A DNA stretch of 64,000 nt from Isoetes taiwanensis (GCA_021234155.1 JAJEKV010000183.1:248001-312000); one strand, 5' to 3'. Positions 12,056 through 25,567 are shown, numbered from the stretch's first letter. The notes: generated from the sequence alone by a model not told the origin. Translations and numbers: made by a program.

Positions 12056-15000
12056 CGTGCTCTTGGCTACGCCGCCCAGCTCAGGTATTTACTTATATGC
12101 ACCTTTCCCTTTAGCAACACAGCCTTTATATATGAAAGCCTTTATATGAAGGTGAACATGTAGTACCGTTGGCGCCCTTTTTGAAAGTGAGATAACCGGA
12201 TTTTTCAGCAATAGCTTCGGGCTCTTAGCTACATCTTAGTCACGCTGCCTCAAGTCGAACCCACTTTCGTTAGTTCAAGTTTCTATGCCTCAAGTTTTCG
12301 TTGGTTACAAACCTGTGGGTTTTGAACCCATTATTAACTTCCAGCATTTGATAATGCAATCCTTGCTAAGGAAGATGCTTATGAACATTCGGGATTTGGG
12401 CCCGTGTTTTTGCCTTGTGTTTCTATGATCATTTTATCACGGTTAAATCATCATATCAAGTGGGTTTGCTTGTTACATAAAAGACCGCCTTGCTTCTGTT
12501 TGATCAAGGCAATAGAGATTTCTCATATCAATGGCAAAAAAACATAGATCTGTGCTATTGGTTGAACTGAAGCAACATGCTAAAAACGACTTCCAAGATG
12601 CAAATAACTTGTTTTTGTGTCAATGTTACCACCATGGTAACCCACCACAATTTTGTTGCTATCAACAGTAATCCAAAAGCTCCAAATGCAACACAACTTT
12701 GGACTTCCCTGTTATGTAATATATCTTTGCATTATAGTGATGGCAAAATACCCACTGCCAATAGGACATTCTAACCTTAACAGGGTAGCCTTTGTTGTTC
12801 AAGGTTTAGAGGTAGAACGGGCTGCATCTTTGGCCATAAGCATCTTCCTGCCTGTGTTAAAACCAGTGTTACCCTTCTTCACAACGTCGAGAAATGTCAG
12901 CAATCTCAAAGGCACACCTACATTTACAAAAAAATTAAAAAGAAATGTGACTACATCTATAAAATAAAAGCCTAGTAACAAACAGGTCCAAAATGCAGTA
13001 TCTTCGTGATCATGTACACAACATAAACTTACAGAGTAAGAAGATCCATGTGAGAAGAGCCTGGGTTTAAGTGAGACCCGAAGAAGGCACATGTAGACAA
13101 AGATGAAACCTTTGGGCAGAATCAGGCATAATGTACTTTATCTAACTGGTTAAATCTGCGGTCTCTAGTCCTGATCAATAATTACAAATATAACATTGAC
13201 CTGCAAATGGCCGGGCTTGCATCATAATGATGCTGCAGTACCTGCCTGAACCATATTGAATTTCAATAGAGCCCTGTTATGAGACACAAAATCTATTCTG
13301 AATATTGATGATTTGGACGGTAACTATGTAAAAATAACTATGTAAAAATTGGCAAGATGTCATGCCAATATAGTGAATCTGAGACTTGGTTGTTTTGTAT
13401 ATACTAAATTGACATTGCAGGCAGATCATAAGCAGCACACTCATCCCAAGACCAATTACTGTAGTCCTGTACTAATAGAGTCCTATGTTTGCAAAGATCC
13501 ATCTTCTGCCGCCTAGGTTACCAATCCAGACATTATATCCATTTATATACTTAATCTGCCACTAGGATGAATCCCAAATAATTATCTGGTGAACTTTATA
13601 CCCAGTTATCTCCATCCTGCTTAAAAAAAAGAGCTATACTTATATTTCTATGAAATTGATTTGCAACTTGGAGCAAATTGGCTCCAACGATTTCCCATGC
13701 ACTCTTGTAGCCGTGGAGGACTTTGCCCTAAATTAAACCTACTACTATCACTAGAAAGCACTCAGGGGAAGTAAAAGTTTTGGATGGTGTCCAAGATGAG
13801 ATCCAGGTGCTAATAACATTATTGTTGCATACTGCTCCATTTCTAAAGTACATTACCTCTTGTGTACGTTCTTGGATGCTTCTGAAAGATTGCTTGAGTG
13901 AAAAACGACCCAGAAAGATTTCTCCTATGGAAAACAACCATAGTGCTTTTGAGAAAACATGAAGATTCTAATTTTGGACTTGCAGCCAACATGAAACCCT
14001 TACTGTGAACCCAATGCAACAATGTATAATAAAAATAAAAGAATAAAATAAGGAAAATATCAGTTCTAAACAGATGTCATACGAACTGCACTTGTTATCA
14101 TGTAGATAGCACCTAGATGTTCTAACACGATTATGGTAGCTGCTTGGAGACTGCTTTTTGCAGCACTTTTCCAGCATATTTATGCAAATTTAGGACAGAT
14201 GCTGCAGCAAGAAAGATTCACTTTCAGCTTCATCCTTCACGTCAACTTTGGAGAAGGGAGGCCGATGCACAGGAATATCCTTGATATCCAGTCATGTTGT
14301 TGGAACTTTCAATATATGCGAGCTTCTGACATTTCTGGAGCTTTCTGAAGGTATAGAAGAGAGGAACATGGTTTTATGGAATTTTATGGATGCAACATAA
14401 CAGGCATTGCAGCATCTTTATCATATCATATGCGTGCATGAGGACTAAGGCCAAAATTACTCATGTCAGCTGAAACTTTTTCCAGCTTGATAGATTTTAC
14501 AAAAGGTGGGCGACAGTGGACGTGAGTTAAATTCTATTAATGTGGAAACATGAAGGAAGAACACATTGACCTATCATAAGTGCCGCCTATGGGGATTATG
14601 GTCATAAGTAAAGGTTTTTGAGTGCGTAGCATGAATTATTATGTTTTTAACAAAAAACTGTCTATGAGATACTCCAACCAGCAGCAATATGATGTGTGAT
14701 TACTGTTGGACATGGAGGATTGATTAATTAGAAACGTGCTATATCAAATTACACCTATATTGTTTGTGAACATTGTTGAGCTGGTCATAATGATCTTGAG
14801 CAAAGCAGTTGCATTTCATGCCAGGCCAGCCATTTGCTATCTCAGATGAATATTGTTCAAATGGTTATTGGCCAAACTGTGTCCCCAAACATCTACATAG
14901 ACATCGACAAGAGCTGAAGGACTAGAGGAGACGGATCCACGAACCTGAGGAGAGGTTGATACTATCGGCGATACTATCTAATTGCGGATGAAACTTGAAT

Positions 15001-15445
15001 GATTAATTATGCACATTCATACATCTTAAGTATTTGTTCCCTGTAACACATCAGTCCAGATATTAGCATTAAAAATCCGCCACACCCATGTGATAATAGA
15101 AGTTAGTTCTATCCACTTCTACCAGTGCCACCATGTCTGTACTTTGCCCCTTTCGAGCAACTTTAATGCTCCCCTATTCTTTACCGTCACTATTTCTGTT
15201 GTCTTATTTTTCTTGTACTTTCTAAGAAGGCAAACGTAAAACCTATCAGCCCAAAAAAAATGCATGGTGCTATAATGACACATATTCTTGGACTGCCTAA
15301 CTGGAAAGTGAGGACCTCTCAGCAGCTATAAGGTTTGATCAAGAGAAGATAATACCACTTTATTTTGGTGTTGAAGGTCCAACTGCATGTAAGGGTAACC
15401 TATACATGTTCTTTCTAAAACTGTCAGTGCTACCAAGGAAAGAGC
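12056..15445. other. Intergenic upstream of the copia element
   Basis: No supported gene. The 12705-12970 segment is repeated at 38547-38790 (annotated separately). A small direct repeat (AACTATGTAAAAAT twice) lies at about 13322-13346. The last 25 bases before 15446 belong to a short tandem repeat that continues at 20120, confirming the copia insertion site. Confidence 0.45.
12705..12970. repeat. Dispersed duplicated segment, copy 1
   Basis: About 250 bp, starting at TGTAATATATCTTTGCATTA, are nearly identical to 38547-38790 in the same orientation. Differences are a few substitutions, a 9-12 bp indel in the middle and smaller indels near the right end. On the minus strand both copies can be read as LRLLTFLDVVKKGN followed by GRKMLMAKDAARSTSKP, so the duplicated piece may derive from a coding exon. 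I do not recognise the protein. No terminal repeats or target duplications are visible. Confidence 0.65.
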
Positions 15446-15704
15446 TGTTGAGGATGTCGTTGCCTGACACGTGGAACCCCTGATCGTGATCCTCTCTGAT
15501 AGCAGCACGTGGCCAAGAACTAGCGGCCACCAGCTCGGTGCCAGAATTCCAGGAGAAATTCCTGGAGAAATTCATGTCTTGATTTCTGTCTTTCTCATTT
15601 AAAAGGATCACTCGATCCTTGCTTTGTATTCAAGTTCTTTCAATGAATTGAAGAGTTCCTGCTTTGTCTCATTATTTCTCTTATGATTCTGCCTTAGCTT
15701 TACA
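15446..15704 (+). repeat. 5' LTR of copia element
   Basis: 259 bp, TGTTG...TTACA, identical by eye to 19861-20119. It contains the pol II promoter and start of the genomic RNA by family analogy; a TTTAAAAGG stretch at about 15599 is a possible TATA element. The preceding AGAGC is the left target-site duplication. Confidence 0.96.
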
Positions 15705-15716
15705 TGGTATCAGAGC
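15705..15716 (+). other. Primer-binding site (initiator tRNA-Met)
   Basis: TGGTATCAGAGC, the classical plant copia primer-binding site, complementary to the 3' end of initiator tRNA-Met. It follows the 5' LTR with no gap. Confidence 0.93.
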
Positions 15717-15753
15717 AAGGTTGTAATCTCTGAGGAATAATCAAAGACTCAAA

Positions 15754-18700
15754 ATGGCTTCAAGCTCCACCACATCAGCAACATCTGCAACAGCCGCACC
15801 TGAGCCCTCTTCTCCTGAGCTTCTCGACCCCACCAAGGGTCTTGAAAAATATGGCATTGAGAGGTTCAGAGGAGAAGGCTTCCACATGTGGAAGTATCAA
15901 ATCTCCACTTATTTCTTAGCAGCTGGTCTCTGGGATGTTGTGAATGGGAAAGCTGCGCAACCGGCTAGCGACAATACGAGCTCTGATGCACTCAAAAAAT
16001 GGATTGCAAAGGATTCTAGGGCTCACTCAGTCCTGATTAGCAGCATCCATCCATCTATCTTGCACAGACTCAAGATTTCCAATTCCGCCCATGAATGCTG
16101 GAGCAAACTCCTGCGAATGTGCGAAGAGAAGTCTCTTGCTGCCCAAGTGATGCTTCGGCAAAAGCTCTATGTCACCAGACTTCAGGAGGGTGAATCTATG
16201 AGCAGTCATATCACAAAATTGCGAAGTATCATGGACCAACTTGATGAAGCTGGTCCAATAAGAATGTGTTCTCAATGCTCAGCGTATTCTGAGCAACACA
16301 ATTACTTGGCTCTTTTGTCAAGTCTTACTCCTGCTTACAGTAATCTCGTAACTGTATTGTCTCAGCATCAAGGCACCCTCAGTTGGGAGGAAGTAAGCGC
16401 ACGTCTCCTTCAAGAAGAGACCCGCATCCTGCAAGTAGAAGGTGCACCAAATTCTCAACTAGCTTTGTTCTCTGGAACTCGCCCCAAGGCACAGGATGCC
16501 AAGCAGCATGAAGCCAAGCAGTCCCGTCCCAAATGTGAGTACTGCGGGCGCCGTGGTCATGTCAAAACTGACTGTTGGAAATTGATTGCAGATGAAGCAA
16601 GAGGCAAATTTGCTCCTCCTCAATCCAGTAAAGCTCCAGCCCTTGCTCAAGCAAATTGCACCACTGCTGTTGCAAAAGGATTTGTTCAGGCCAGTGCCTT
16701 CATGACCATCACCCAGACCCAATCTTCTCCTGACCTCCACATTTGGTGTCTTGATTCTGCAGCCTCACAACACATGACAGGAACTTATTCTACCTTCAGC
16801 AAATTGGCCAGGCTTCCCACTGAGATTTTGATCAAAGCCAGCAACGGTGGACACCTTCAAGCCTCTCAAATCGGCACTGTGCACATCCCTTTACCAAATA
16901 AGCAAAGTCTTGAGCTCTCAAATGTCCTTTTTGTGCCCGGGCTCAACCAAAATCTGATTTGCATCGCTCAGTTGATTGACCTTGGTTTTGGAATTTCCTT
17001 TTACAAAGATCGTGCCACCATTTCACAACACTCTCAGCTTGTTGCCACGGGCCTTCGTTTTGGTAATCTCTACAAGCTTCATTCTGCATTCTCTGGTCTT
17101 GCTATGCACACTTACACTTTTCAGATGGGCTCCCTGTGGCACCAGCGCCTTGGCCATCTAGGCAACAAAAGCCTTCAACACACTGCAAAAACAAGAGCAG
17201 CCAAAGGCTTTCCCATAGGATTTGCCAATGAGCCACCATGCAAAATCTGTTTCCTTGGCAAACAACACAAATTGCCGTTTGCCTCCTTTGAAAATCGTGC
17301 TTCTGCACCTGCTGCCCGCATCCACTCTGATGTCTCAGGCCCCCATCATCTCACTCTTGGAGGATCCCAGTATTTCCTCACCTTCATTGATGATTTCTCA
17401 CGTTTTGTTTCAGTATATTTTCTCAGGAACAAGAGTGAAGTCTTGGGTCTTTTTCAACAATTTGTTGCAGCAGTCCATACTCAACTAGGCATTCCAATCA
17501 AATGTCTCATGAGTGATAACGATGGTGAATATTGATCACATGCTTTTGCTGCGTTCTGTGCCCACCATGGGATTGAACATCGGACTATTATACCAGGGAC
17601 CTTTGAACAGAATGGTTTGGCTGAGAGGATGAACAGAACCTTGAAAGATAAAGCTCGTTGCCTCCTTGTTCAAGCTCAACTTCCTACCTCTTTTTGGGCC
17701 GAAGCATTGCACACGACTGCCTACTTGAAGAACCGCCTTGTTTCTAGCCATGCTCAGAAGACACCTTTTGAATTATGGAGTGGATCTCAGCCAGATTTCA
17801 GCCACATCAAAGTTTTTGGTTGTCTAGCATTAGTCCTTCAGTCAAAGCAACGTCCCAAGGGGGCCTTCGATCCTCGCAGCCATCATGCCATCTTTGTGGG
17901 CTACTCCAACACCCAAAAAGGCTACAAGCTGTTTGATCCTCACACCCGCAAATTTTTCATGAGCAGAGACGTCCATTTTCTTGAAAATCAGCTTGGGTAC
18001 TCTCTCTTGTCTCCTGCACCTGCCCGTTCATCCTCCTTGCCTCGTGTTGTTGCCCCCATTGGGCATCCAAATGAGCTTCCTGTTCCAGCATCTATGGACT
18101 CTTTTGCTCCAGACGCCTCTGCTCCAGATGCCCCTGACATCCCACCCTCAGTTGCCCCATTACGCACGTCCTCCCGCACTTGGAAACCCACCTCTAAACT
18201 CTTGCTCTATCATCAGGCAGCAGCCAATGTCCATGACCTCACCATACCAGCCACTTATGAACAAGCATGCGCTGATCCTCACTCTGCCCAATGGCAAGCT
18301 GCTATGCAAGAAGAATTTGATGCTCTCCAGCGCAATAACGTGTGGACTCTCTGCTCTCTGCCACCAGATCGTCACCCCATAAGCTCCAAATGGGTATACA
18401 AAATCAAGGTGCGCTCTGATGGCCTGCTCGACCGTTTTAAGGCTCGCTTTGTCGCTCGTGGTTTCTCTCAAGTTGAAGGTCTTGACTTCCACGACACTTT
18501 CTCTCCTGTTGTTAAGATGGCCTCCATCCGGATTCTTCTCGCTCTTGCTGCTGTTCATGACTGGGAGATCCACCAAATGGATGTTCAGTCCGCCTTCTTG
18601 TACGGGGATCTTGCCGAAGAAGTGTACCTTGAGCAACCCTTGGGCTTTATTCAACCTGGTGAAGAATCCTTAGTCTGCAAGCTGCACAAAGCTCTCTATG

Positions 18701-19866
18701 GCCTCAAGCAAGCCCCACGCGCCTGGTATGCCAAAATGCATGCTTTTCTTCTGTCTCTAGGTTTCAGCAGTGGCTACTCTGATACTAACCTGTATCTTCG
18801 CAAGCATGACCACATCTTCACCCTTTTGGGCCTTTATATTGATGATATGATCATCGTCTGCAACTCCATTTCAGCCCTGCAAGAACTCAAACAGTCCTTG
18901 GCTGCCCAATTTCTCATGCATGACCTTCATGAAATCCGCAGTTGTCTTGGACTCAGGATCACCAGGGACCGTGCAAACCACCTTCTTTGGCTTGACCAGG
19001 AGCAATACTCTCTGGATATTCTCAGTAAATTCTCCATGCTTGATTGTCACGGGGTCTCCACTCCCTGGGAAGTTGGCCTCCATCTTTCCATAGCCCACTG
19101 CCCTCAAACTCCAGCAGAGAAAGAAGCCATGGCCACCTTGCCTTACCGCAACATCCTTGGCTGTCTAAATTATCTCATGGTCTCTACACGCCCGGATCTT
19201 GGCTTTGCAGTTAGCTTCCTCAGCCGCTTCATGTCCAACCCTGGATCTGCTCACTGGCTTGCTCTCAAACGAGTCCTGCGCTATCTCCGAGCCACAACTT
19301 CTTTTTGCCTCCAATTTGTTCAGCCTGTCACTTCTGATATTTTTGAAGGCTTCAGTGATGCAGACTATGCTGGTGATGGAGACACCAAATCCACCTCTGG
19401 TTACTGTTTTCTGTTTAATGGTGGCACTATCACCTGGAGTTCCAAAAAACAGGAGGTTACTGCTCAGTCCACAATGGAAGCTGAATATATTGCTGCTTGC
19501 GAAGCCGCCAAGGAAGCAGAATGGCTCCACAAAGTTGCTGCTGATCTTGAGCTTCAGCAGGAGCTGCCCATTACTGTCAATTGTGACAATCAAAGTGCCA
19601 TTGCACTTGCCAAGGACTCCAAGTTTCATCCAAAATCCAAGCACATGAAGGTTCGATTTTACTTTCTTCGAGAGAAGGTTCAGGAACACCGCATTATCAT
19701 GCCTTACTGTCATACTTCGGCCATGGTTGCTGACATTTTCACAAAACCACTTGCTGCTGCCAAGTTCCTTCATCACCGTGCTCAGCTTCATGTCATTGAC
19801 CGAGGCTTAAGCAGGAGTAGTTCATGTGAGCTCCACCTCTCAGACAACTCCAAGCAGGAGTGTTGA
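15754..19866 (+). pseudogene. Copia Gag-Pol polyprotein with one internal stop
   Basis: One reading frame runs from ATG 15754 to TGA 19864-19866, interrupted only by TGA at 17533-17535. Domains in order: Gag (UBN2-like, residues about 30-220); CCHC zinc knuckle CEYCGRRGHVKTDCW (about residue 261); aspartic protease signature LDSAAS (about 332); pre-integrase HHCC segment (LWHQRLGHLG to CKICFLGK); integrase core with HSDVSG and SDND before the stop and NGLAERMN after it; RT with YGLKQAPRAWY and the catalytic YIDDM at 18835-18849; and RNase H (DADYAGD, then MEAEYIAA). The stop falls between the second and third catalytic acidic residues of integrase. The natural stop codon lies inside the 3' LTR. 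Codon use is GC-richer than the flanks. Confidence 0.93.
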
Positions 19867-20119
19867 GGATGTCGTTGCCTGACACGTGGAACCCCTGATC
19901 GTGATCCTCTCTGATAGCAGCACGTGGCCAAGAACTAGCGGCCACCAGCTCGGTGCCAGAATTCCAGGAGAAATTCCTGGAGAAATTCATGTCTTGATTT
20001 CTGTCTTTCTCATTTAAAAGGATCACTCGATCCTTGCTTTGTATTCAAGTTCTTTCAATGAATTGAAGAGTTCCTGCTTTGTCTCATTATTTCTCTTATG
20101 ATTCTGCCTTAGCTTTACA
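19861..20119 (+). repeat. 3' LTR of copia element
   Basis: Identical by eye to the 5' LTR. It is preceded by a purine-rich AAGCAGGAG (19852-19860), the likely polypurine tract, and followed by AGAGC, the right target duplication. The Pol frame ends six bases into it. Confidence 0.95.
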
Positions 20120-20853
20120 AGAGCGCATTATCTCTTCAGGAAAGCTGAAAGGGAAGGCCAGTGCTACCATAGGGAAGAGCGCATTCTCTCTTTGGGAAAG
20201 GAAAGCTGAAAGGGAAGAGTTGCTTTTAAAACTCCTTTAGCCATTGATTGTTTAATTTTGATTTAGACCAGAAACTGTCGAATTGGAAAACGTCAACAGG
20301 AAAATTTATCTATCCTATGCTTTGTCGATTATGTTGCCCCTATTGTTATCTCCATCTCCTGGTTCTTGATTATTTACGTTCTGGCAAGGACCCCATAAGT
20401 AACCAAGCACTCAGGTTGTCATGTACAGCATCTGTCTTATAGAAGGTTTCAAAAGTAAAATAAAAGATTAGTTCTAGATGATAGCTGGCTTAAGTGATTG
20501 TTAGTTGACTAAACACAAACGACGGCCGCAAGATCATATTCAAGCAGAAGCAAATAAACTGATTCTGATGTAAACTAGTACCCCTTGTAACACAAACATT
20601 TAATTTCTTAGTCCTGAATACAAACTTGGGAATCAAAAAGTTCAATTACTATCAAGCAACAAATTTCACTTATTAATGACAAAAATACAAGAGAATAGAA
20701 ATGGGTATGCAGATCTTTTGTAGAAAGCACAGTTCGAAACTTCAGAACTTACTGAAAAGTCTTCTATGGAAGAGCACAACCTTAATACGATACTGTTATT
20801 TGCTAGCAAATATAACTTAGTGAAACCCAGCGAAATACAGGCCCAAAGGCTCG
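20120..20853. other. Intergenic with short tandem repeat at the insertion site
   Basis: Positions 20124-20222 hold an imperfect tandem duplication of about 55-60 bp (GGAAAGCTGAAAGGGAAG and CAGTGCTACCA..GG(A)AAGAGCGCATT repeated). It is the unit into which the copia element inserted. The remainder is AT-rich with no supported gene. Confidence 0.55.
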
Positions 20854-21063
20854 TCATTTGGAAACAGGCAATAACCATTTTGCAACCTTTAGGATGTAAG
20901 AAGCAGAAGCATTCCATAGGCGTGCAAAAACGGCAGCTTTAATCTTGCCTCTTCGAGGCGGAATCTCACATGGGATTCTCATTTTCTTCTTAACATTTGT
21001 AGATGGCAGTTTCAGAATCATTTGAGGACTATTTTCTGGCATAGGCACTTCCAGGATCTCCAT
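20854..21063 (-). CDS. Small PPRRG-motif protein (plant family of unknown function)
   Basis: An intact 69-codon ATG ORF reads MEILEVPMPENSPQ, then VKKKMRIPCEIPPRRGKIKAAVFARLW. The PPRRG(x)IKA core is the hallmark of a family of short plant proteins without known function, and also occurs in the ORF at 5948-6091. Upstream on the same strand, an ATG at about 21207 encodes MADEEHSLFLLPR and is followed by GTATGC, a plausible donor, so this locus might have a 5' exon. I chose the ATG at 21063 because it gives the whole open frame. No membrane segment or signal peptide is evident. Confidence 0.5.
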   Translation of the reverse strand: MEILEVPMPENSPQMILKLPSTNVKKKMRIPCEIPPRRGKIKAAVFARLWNASASYILKVAKWLLPVSK

Positions 21064-24000
21064 GATCAGAGAAACAAAGCCGTAGCCAGAAGCTTAAGAG
21101 GCGAAAACAAGACGAGTAGCACTAATATTGAGTGAAAGGAATGCGAGATTTTAGAACAATGAAGAGCATACCGAGGTAGAAGAAACAGAGAGTGTTCCTC
21201 GTCGGCCATATCCTGTTTGATACCCAAAGAATGTAGAATCTTAGGGTTTGGAATTTCAACGACATGACCACCCGTCGGCACGCAACATATCATAAAGTAA
21301 GACAAGGGTAAAATCTTTGTTATAAGTGTTTTTATTGTGTGCAAAGTGTTTTTCTTGCTTGGCAAAATCATACAATAGTGGAAGAGAACCTACCCTCTAC
21401 CTTCAATGATCAGCTGGCGTAGCTTGTCCCAAAACCACTTATTGTATTGTACTGCAAACTTTACCATATTTTGCACATTTTGCAACTTCACAATTAATTG
21501 TGTTGACCCCATTACCATTAAGTCGTTTGTTCACTTATATATAGCACAAGAAAATCATGAACATCTAAAGGCATAAGGTGTTGTACCCAGAACACTGTTC
21601 CAAGACAAGACCAACAACTTGGGAACTCAAAGAGCTTAGTATGGCAATTTTGATGTTACTCGATGCAAAACCTCTAGAGAAAATCAAGGTTGCCATTATT
21701 CAGTTATAGAGAAAAATACGACACTTTAGAAAACACTCAATAAGCACCCTATTTTCAAATGTAATCTGCTCAATAAAGTTGAACAAAATAGCTTGCATTC
21801 CAACTTCCTCTACTGGAGCCTAGGGCGTTGTTTTACACTTGTCTTGCATTTCTCGGTTTCACAGTTACTCCCTGAATATAAAAAATATACCAAATATTAC
21901 TTAGAAATATTATCCTAAGTATTGCCCGAAAAATCTTTGTTATCCCTATCTTCAATATTGATGATAAATATCGAATTTTCAGCTTATATTATCACTTCCC
22001 GATCTCGGTGTTTTATCTTCACTTTCCCCAAGCTATACATCGATCCTAAGAGTGAAGAAAACGCTAGATTATCCCTTGTGTTTGAAGAAGAGCGGGAACC
22101 GAAAATACAACAGGTAAAGCCCTACGTTAAACCTGCGGCTAAAGTCATTGGAAGTGTTGAAGTAAAGCACATGAATACATTGCGCACTCAAATAGAAGCA
22201 CATGAATAGGTCTTAGTTTCGCAATTTGTGTGCCCAAATGAAGTCGATTCCCTGTGTTTTTCCTGTTTTATAGGACGGGAGGATCAATCCGGTTCAGCAG
22301 GCTGCAATTCCGATTTGGTGGAGCATTCCTTGATGGTGTTGTTTTGAAACCAAGCCAGTGGGGACCCCATATCACTGTAGCTAAGGAAAAACACTGTAGC
22401 AATTGAAGAAAGCACTGTAGCTATAAATCATAACCACCTTTGTTCTATCCTTTCTTTAATTCTTTCTTGCAGGATAACGATCTAAAGAGGACTGTATATG
22501 CCCCATGGCAAATATCAGGGTAGATAAACCATAGATGCACCCTACATCTAGTAGCTTCTTCCATAGATGATCATCCGTGTGTAGACAACTTCGCCATCAT
22601 GCACTGAAGATTCAAACAAACTTCCGCAGAGATGTTATATGTACTTCATTTTCCTTTCAAAACTGGGGAAGATAACTCCACGATGCTAAGAAAAACCTTA
22701 CTGAATCGATGGTAGAACAACTTCATAAATCTGGATGACAAACTTACTAATGACAAGACCTGCTCAACAATTGTCTGTCTCTTTTCTCCATGTGCAATTA
22801 AAGTCCCTATTTCCAGCTGAAGATGCAAACACGGGACAAGGAGAAGCACTGAATAACAGTAACATGTAAGCTCATCTTAACAGAATGAATGGATACTTAT
22901 TGAAAGAAAGATAAAGCAGATCACTGATGGGTCTTTTTAACATTTAACTTTGAATGACGACATAATCGTTCCTACACACAGCAGAAAACAAACTACACAG
23001 CAGAAACAAACTACACAGCATATTCAGCTGTAACTTTGCCAGATTCAGCATAAAACAAACACACACATGGCAGAAAACTCCAGCGATGCAACACCTGAAG
23101 ATCAAAAGCAACTACTTGTTCCAGAAGATCAGAGATTTATCTGTACTTCACATCATTTCTTATTTTCTCGTGATATCTATGGTAAATCGGGTGATCTCAC
23201 TATCGTAACAAAATACTTGCACATCGAAAATACTTGCTTATAAACCATTTTTGCGGACATTATGCGGATGATATTTACCAAAGTCTATATCACAAGTTGA
23301 ATCATAGCCATGCTTAACAAGTAGACAAACTATCCACAAAAGGACCAGCCAAGTGGCCTTGTTTATTTAAGTAAGCACAAATTGTATTGAACTATGAGAA
23401 AAACAAATACTCTTGCTTGACAAAACTAAAAATCCGAAAGTAGGATAATCTGATTCACGGTAAAATTCGGGTCCGAGGCATTTTAATGCCAACATAAAAT
23501 CTTGGTTGCACATAACAATTGCTCCAATCTACCACGCCTTCCTACAAAAAGTCTTACGCCTCATCATCTACATAGCAACATGATTTATACTTGGTCGTTT
23601 GCAAAATTGGAGAATGGCAGGAGGCCATGATTGATGCCAATTGTTGCACAGAGCAGTGCAAACAACTACCAAGATTATTTGTTAGTCATTTACATTAAAA
23701 TAATGGACATGAATTTCTCAATAAGTGCAAAGAAAGTTTTGTTACCCACTAGTCCTCTGGTTCCACCGAGGGACCTCTGTTCTGATACTCGCAATTCCAT
23801 GACAATCGACATAACGCTTTGTCCTTCTCTATTCCAAAGTAATTAGCACCCCAAATACCAATTTGCCTCCATCATGGAGCCAATACCAAACAAATAGATC
23901 CAACACAAATCCATTTGGGACACAAAATGAGTGCAATAAAAATTGCATGAAAGCAATACTCTTTTGAAGATTATATCGCAACCTCCATAACCATCGATAT

Positions 24001-24092
24001 CAGCTTCTCGATTGTTTACTTTCATGCTTTAGAATGCTTGACATGTGATCTAGTTTTCCTTCCATAAAAGCCATAGGATGAACTAAATTGCC
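21064..24092. other. AT-rich intergenic, no supported gene
   Basis: Apart from the possible MADEEHSLFLLPR exon (about 21170-21207, -), only short unrecognisable ORFs occur (for example 21922-22209). Around 22375-22430 the phrase CACTGTAGC(T/A) is repeated three times. Around 22975-23010 ACAAACTACACAGCAGAAA is repeated twice. Confidence 0.4.
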
Positions 24093-25567
24093 CTAGTAAC
24101 CAATTTCGCCATACAACATCACACACAAACCGCTTGTATCAATAAAACCTAACATATCTTTTCCATAAAAGAAAGGGACATCATTGATCGGCATGTATGT
24201 TCTTCTCCGTTCCATGTTCCTTTTCTTTGCAATTACTTCAACACTTTTAAACATATCAATTGTGCACATACAAACAAGATAGCCTTTATCATCCAAGCAA
24301 AGGTTACCAATAGAGAAGCAATCATCTATGAGTCGGGTTGTTACACCGGGTTCCAATCGGGGATATGTGGGTGACCAATAGTAGGATATTGGTTGTTGGG
24401 AAGATCAATCAGCAAAAGATCAACACCCCAATCTCTCGGCTTCACCATTTACGATACATCTTTTTGATGAAAGCTTAACCGACTTACGAACTCACGAATC
24501 ACCTTAAATGGTGTATCAACATTCTTGGATGTCAAAGTAGCGAGAAACAGTTCTAACATCTTACGTTAATAGCTTCAAAGCCACATTTTTGTAAACACGA
24601 CCAGCTTCCATATCAATATTAAGAGGCATTTGTCGCTTATTTCTTTGCGTGTCTTGCAAGGTCTTTGAATGAAATTTATGCATTGTAGGTGTTTGCACGG
24701 GATCTGATTCATCGGACAATTGAATGTATCTTCTCTTCCTTTTACATTTCTTGTATCCACATCTAGGTAATCATCCTTTGTCAATTTGTTTTTCATAGAA
24801 GTAGCACTAGCGATCTTTTAGATCTTTAGAATCGTTTTGTATCTAGCAAGCCCAAATTTGCTTCTCTTCCTCAGGCATACATCCTTATTTAAAGTTGAGC
24901 CACCAAGGGCAATTCTCTACCTCCCATTTTTTCATGGGTGGTTCACGATCTAACTGTCCCGGTATAGAATACATGCATGATTCACCACTAGTAACTGTCC
25001 ATGACTTCAAGACTGTTGGAAATTTCAATATGTATTTCCTTGCAAGTGCATACTTGAAGTACCTGATATACATTTTAATGAGTTAAGAATATAAGTAGAT
25101 GAAAACCAGAATATAAGTAGTTAATGAGTGATGTTGCAACCAAAATTCTCTAAACCAAGAGTCCAAATCATCATCATTGTGGCTAATAGCAATCTCGCTT
25201 GCCAGACATACTGATTCCATTTGCTGAGTAGCCTTCTTCAACATGTGCTCCATCCATGTCTCCTTTTTAACCCATTCACGAAATTGTTTGTCATTGTTTG
25301 GTATCCCATATGTGTCTATCATTGCTATGCCAGATGCCATAATATTGAGCCACTTATTCCTTTGCTGGTTACTTATAGTGGATTTAGATAAGGCAAACAG
25401 CTTCTCTAATGTGAGTGCCATTTTCTTATTATCCAAATCTCTATTTGTAACATTCTTCAGCCAATCGGATTCTAGTACAGGATTTACAACTGCCAAATAT
25501 TTTTGAAATTTGTTTTGCCATTTTCGTCTTACCTCCTTTTCAGCTTTAGCAACCCTGTCCTCTTTAA

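Larger units (their letters stand above)
15446..20119 (+). mobile_element. Ty1/copia LTR retrotransposon, complete, one in-frame stop
   Basis: The 4674-bp element has two 259-bp LTRs identical by eye. They begin TGTTG and end TTACA, and the element is flanked by the 5-bp target duplication AGAGC (15441-15445 and 20120-20124). A primer-binding site TGGTATCAGAGC matching the 3' end of initiator tRNA-Met starts directly after the 5' LTR at 15705. The internal gag-protease-integrase-RT-RNase H order defines copia. Identical LTRs imply a very recent insertion. The only visible defect is a TGA at 17533-17535 within integrase. The flanking tandem repeat (CAGTGCTACCA..GGAA(A)GAGC) continues on both sides, which independently supports the boundaries. 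Confidence 0.96.

Noticed and set aside
18160-19791. Long minus-strand ORFs inside the copia element
   Set aside because: Shadows of the RT/RNase H coding frame.
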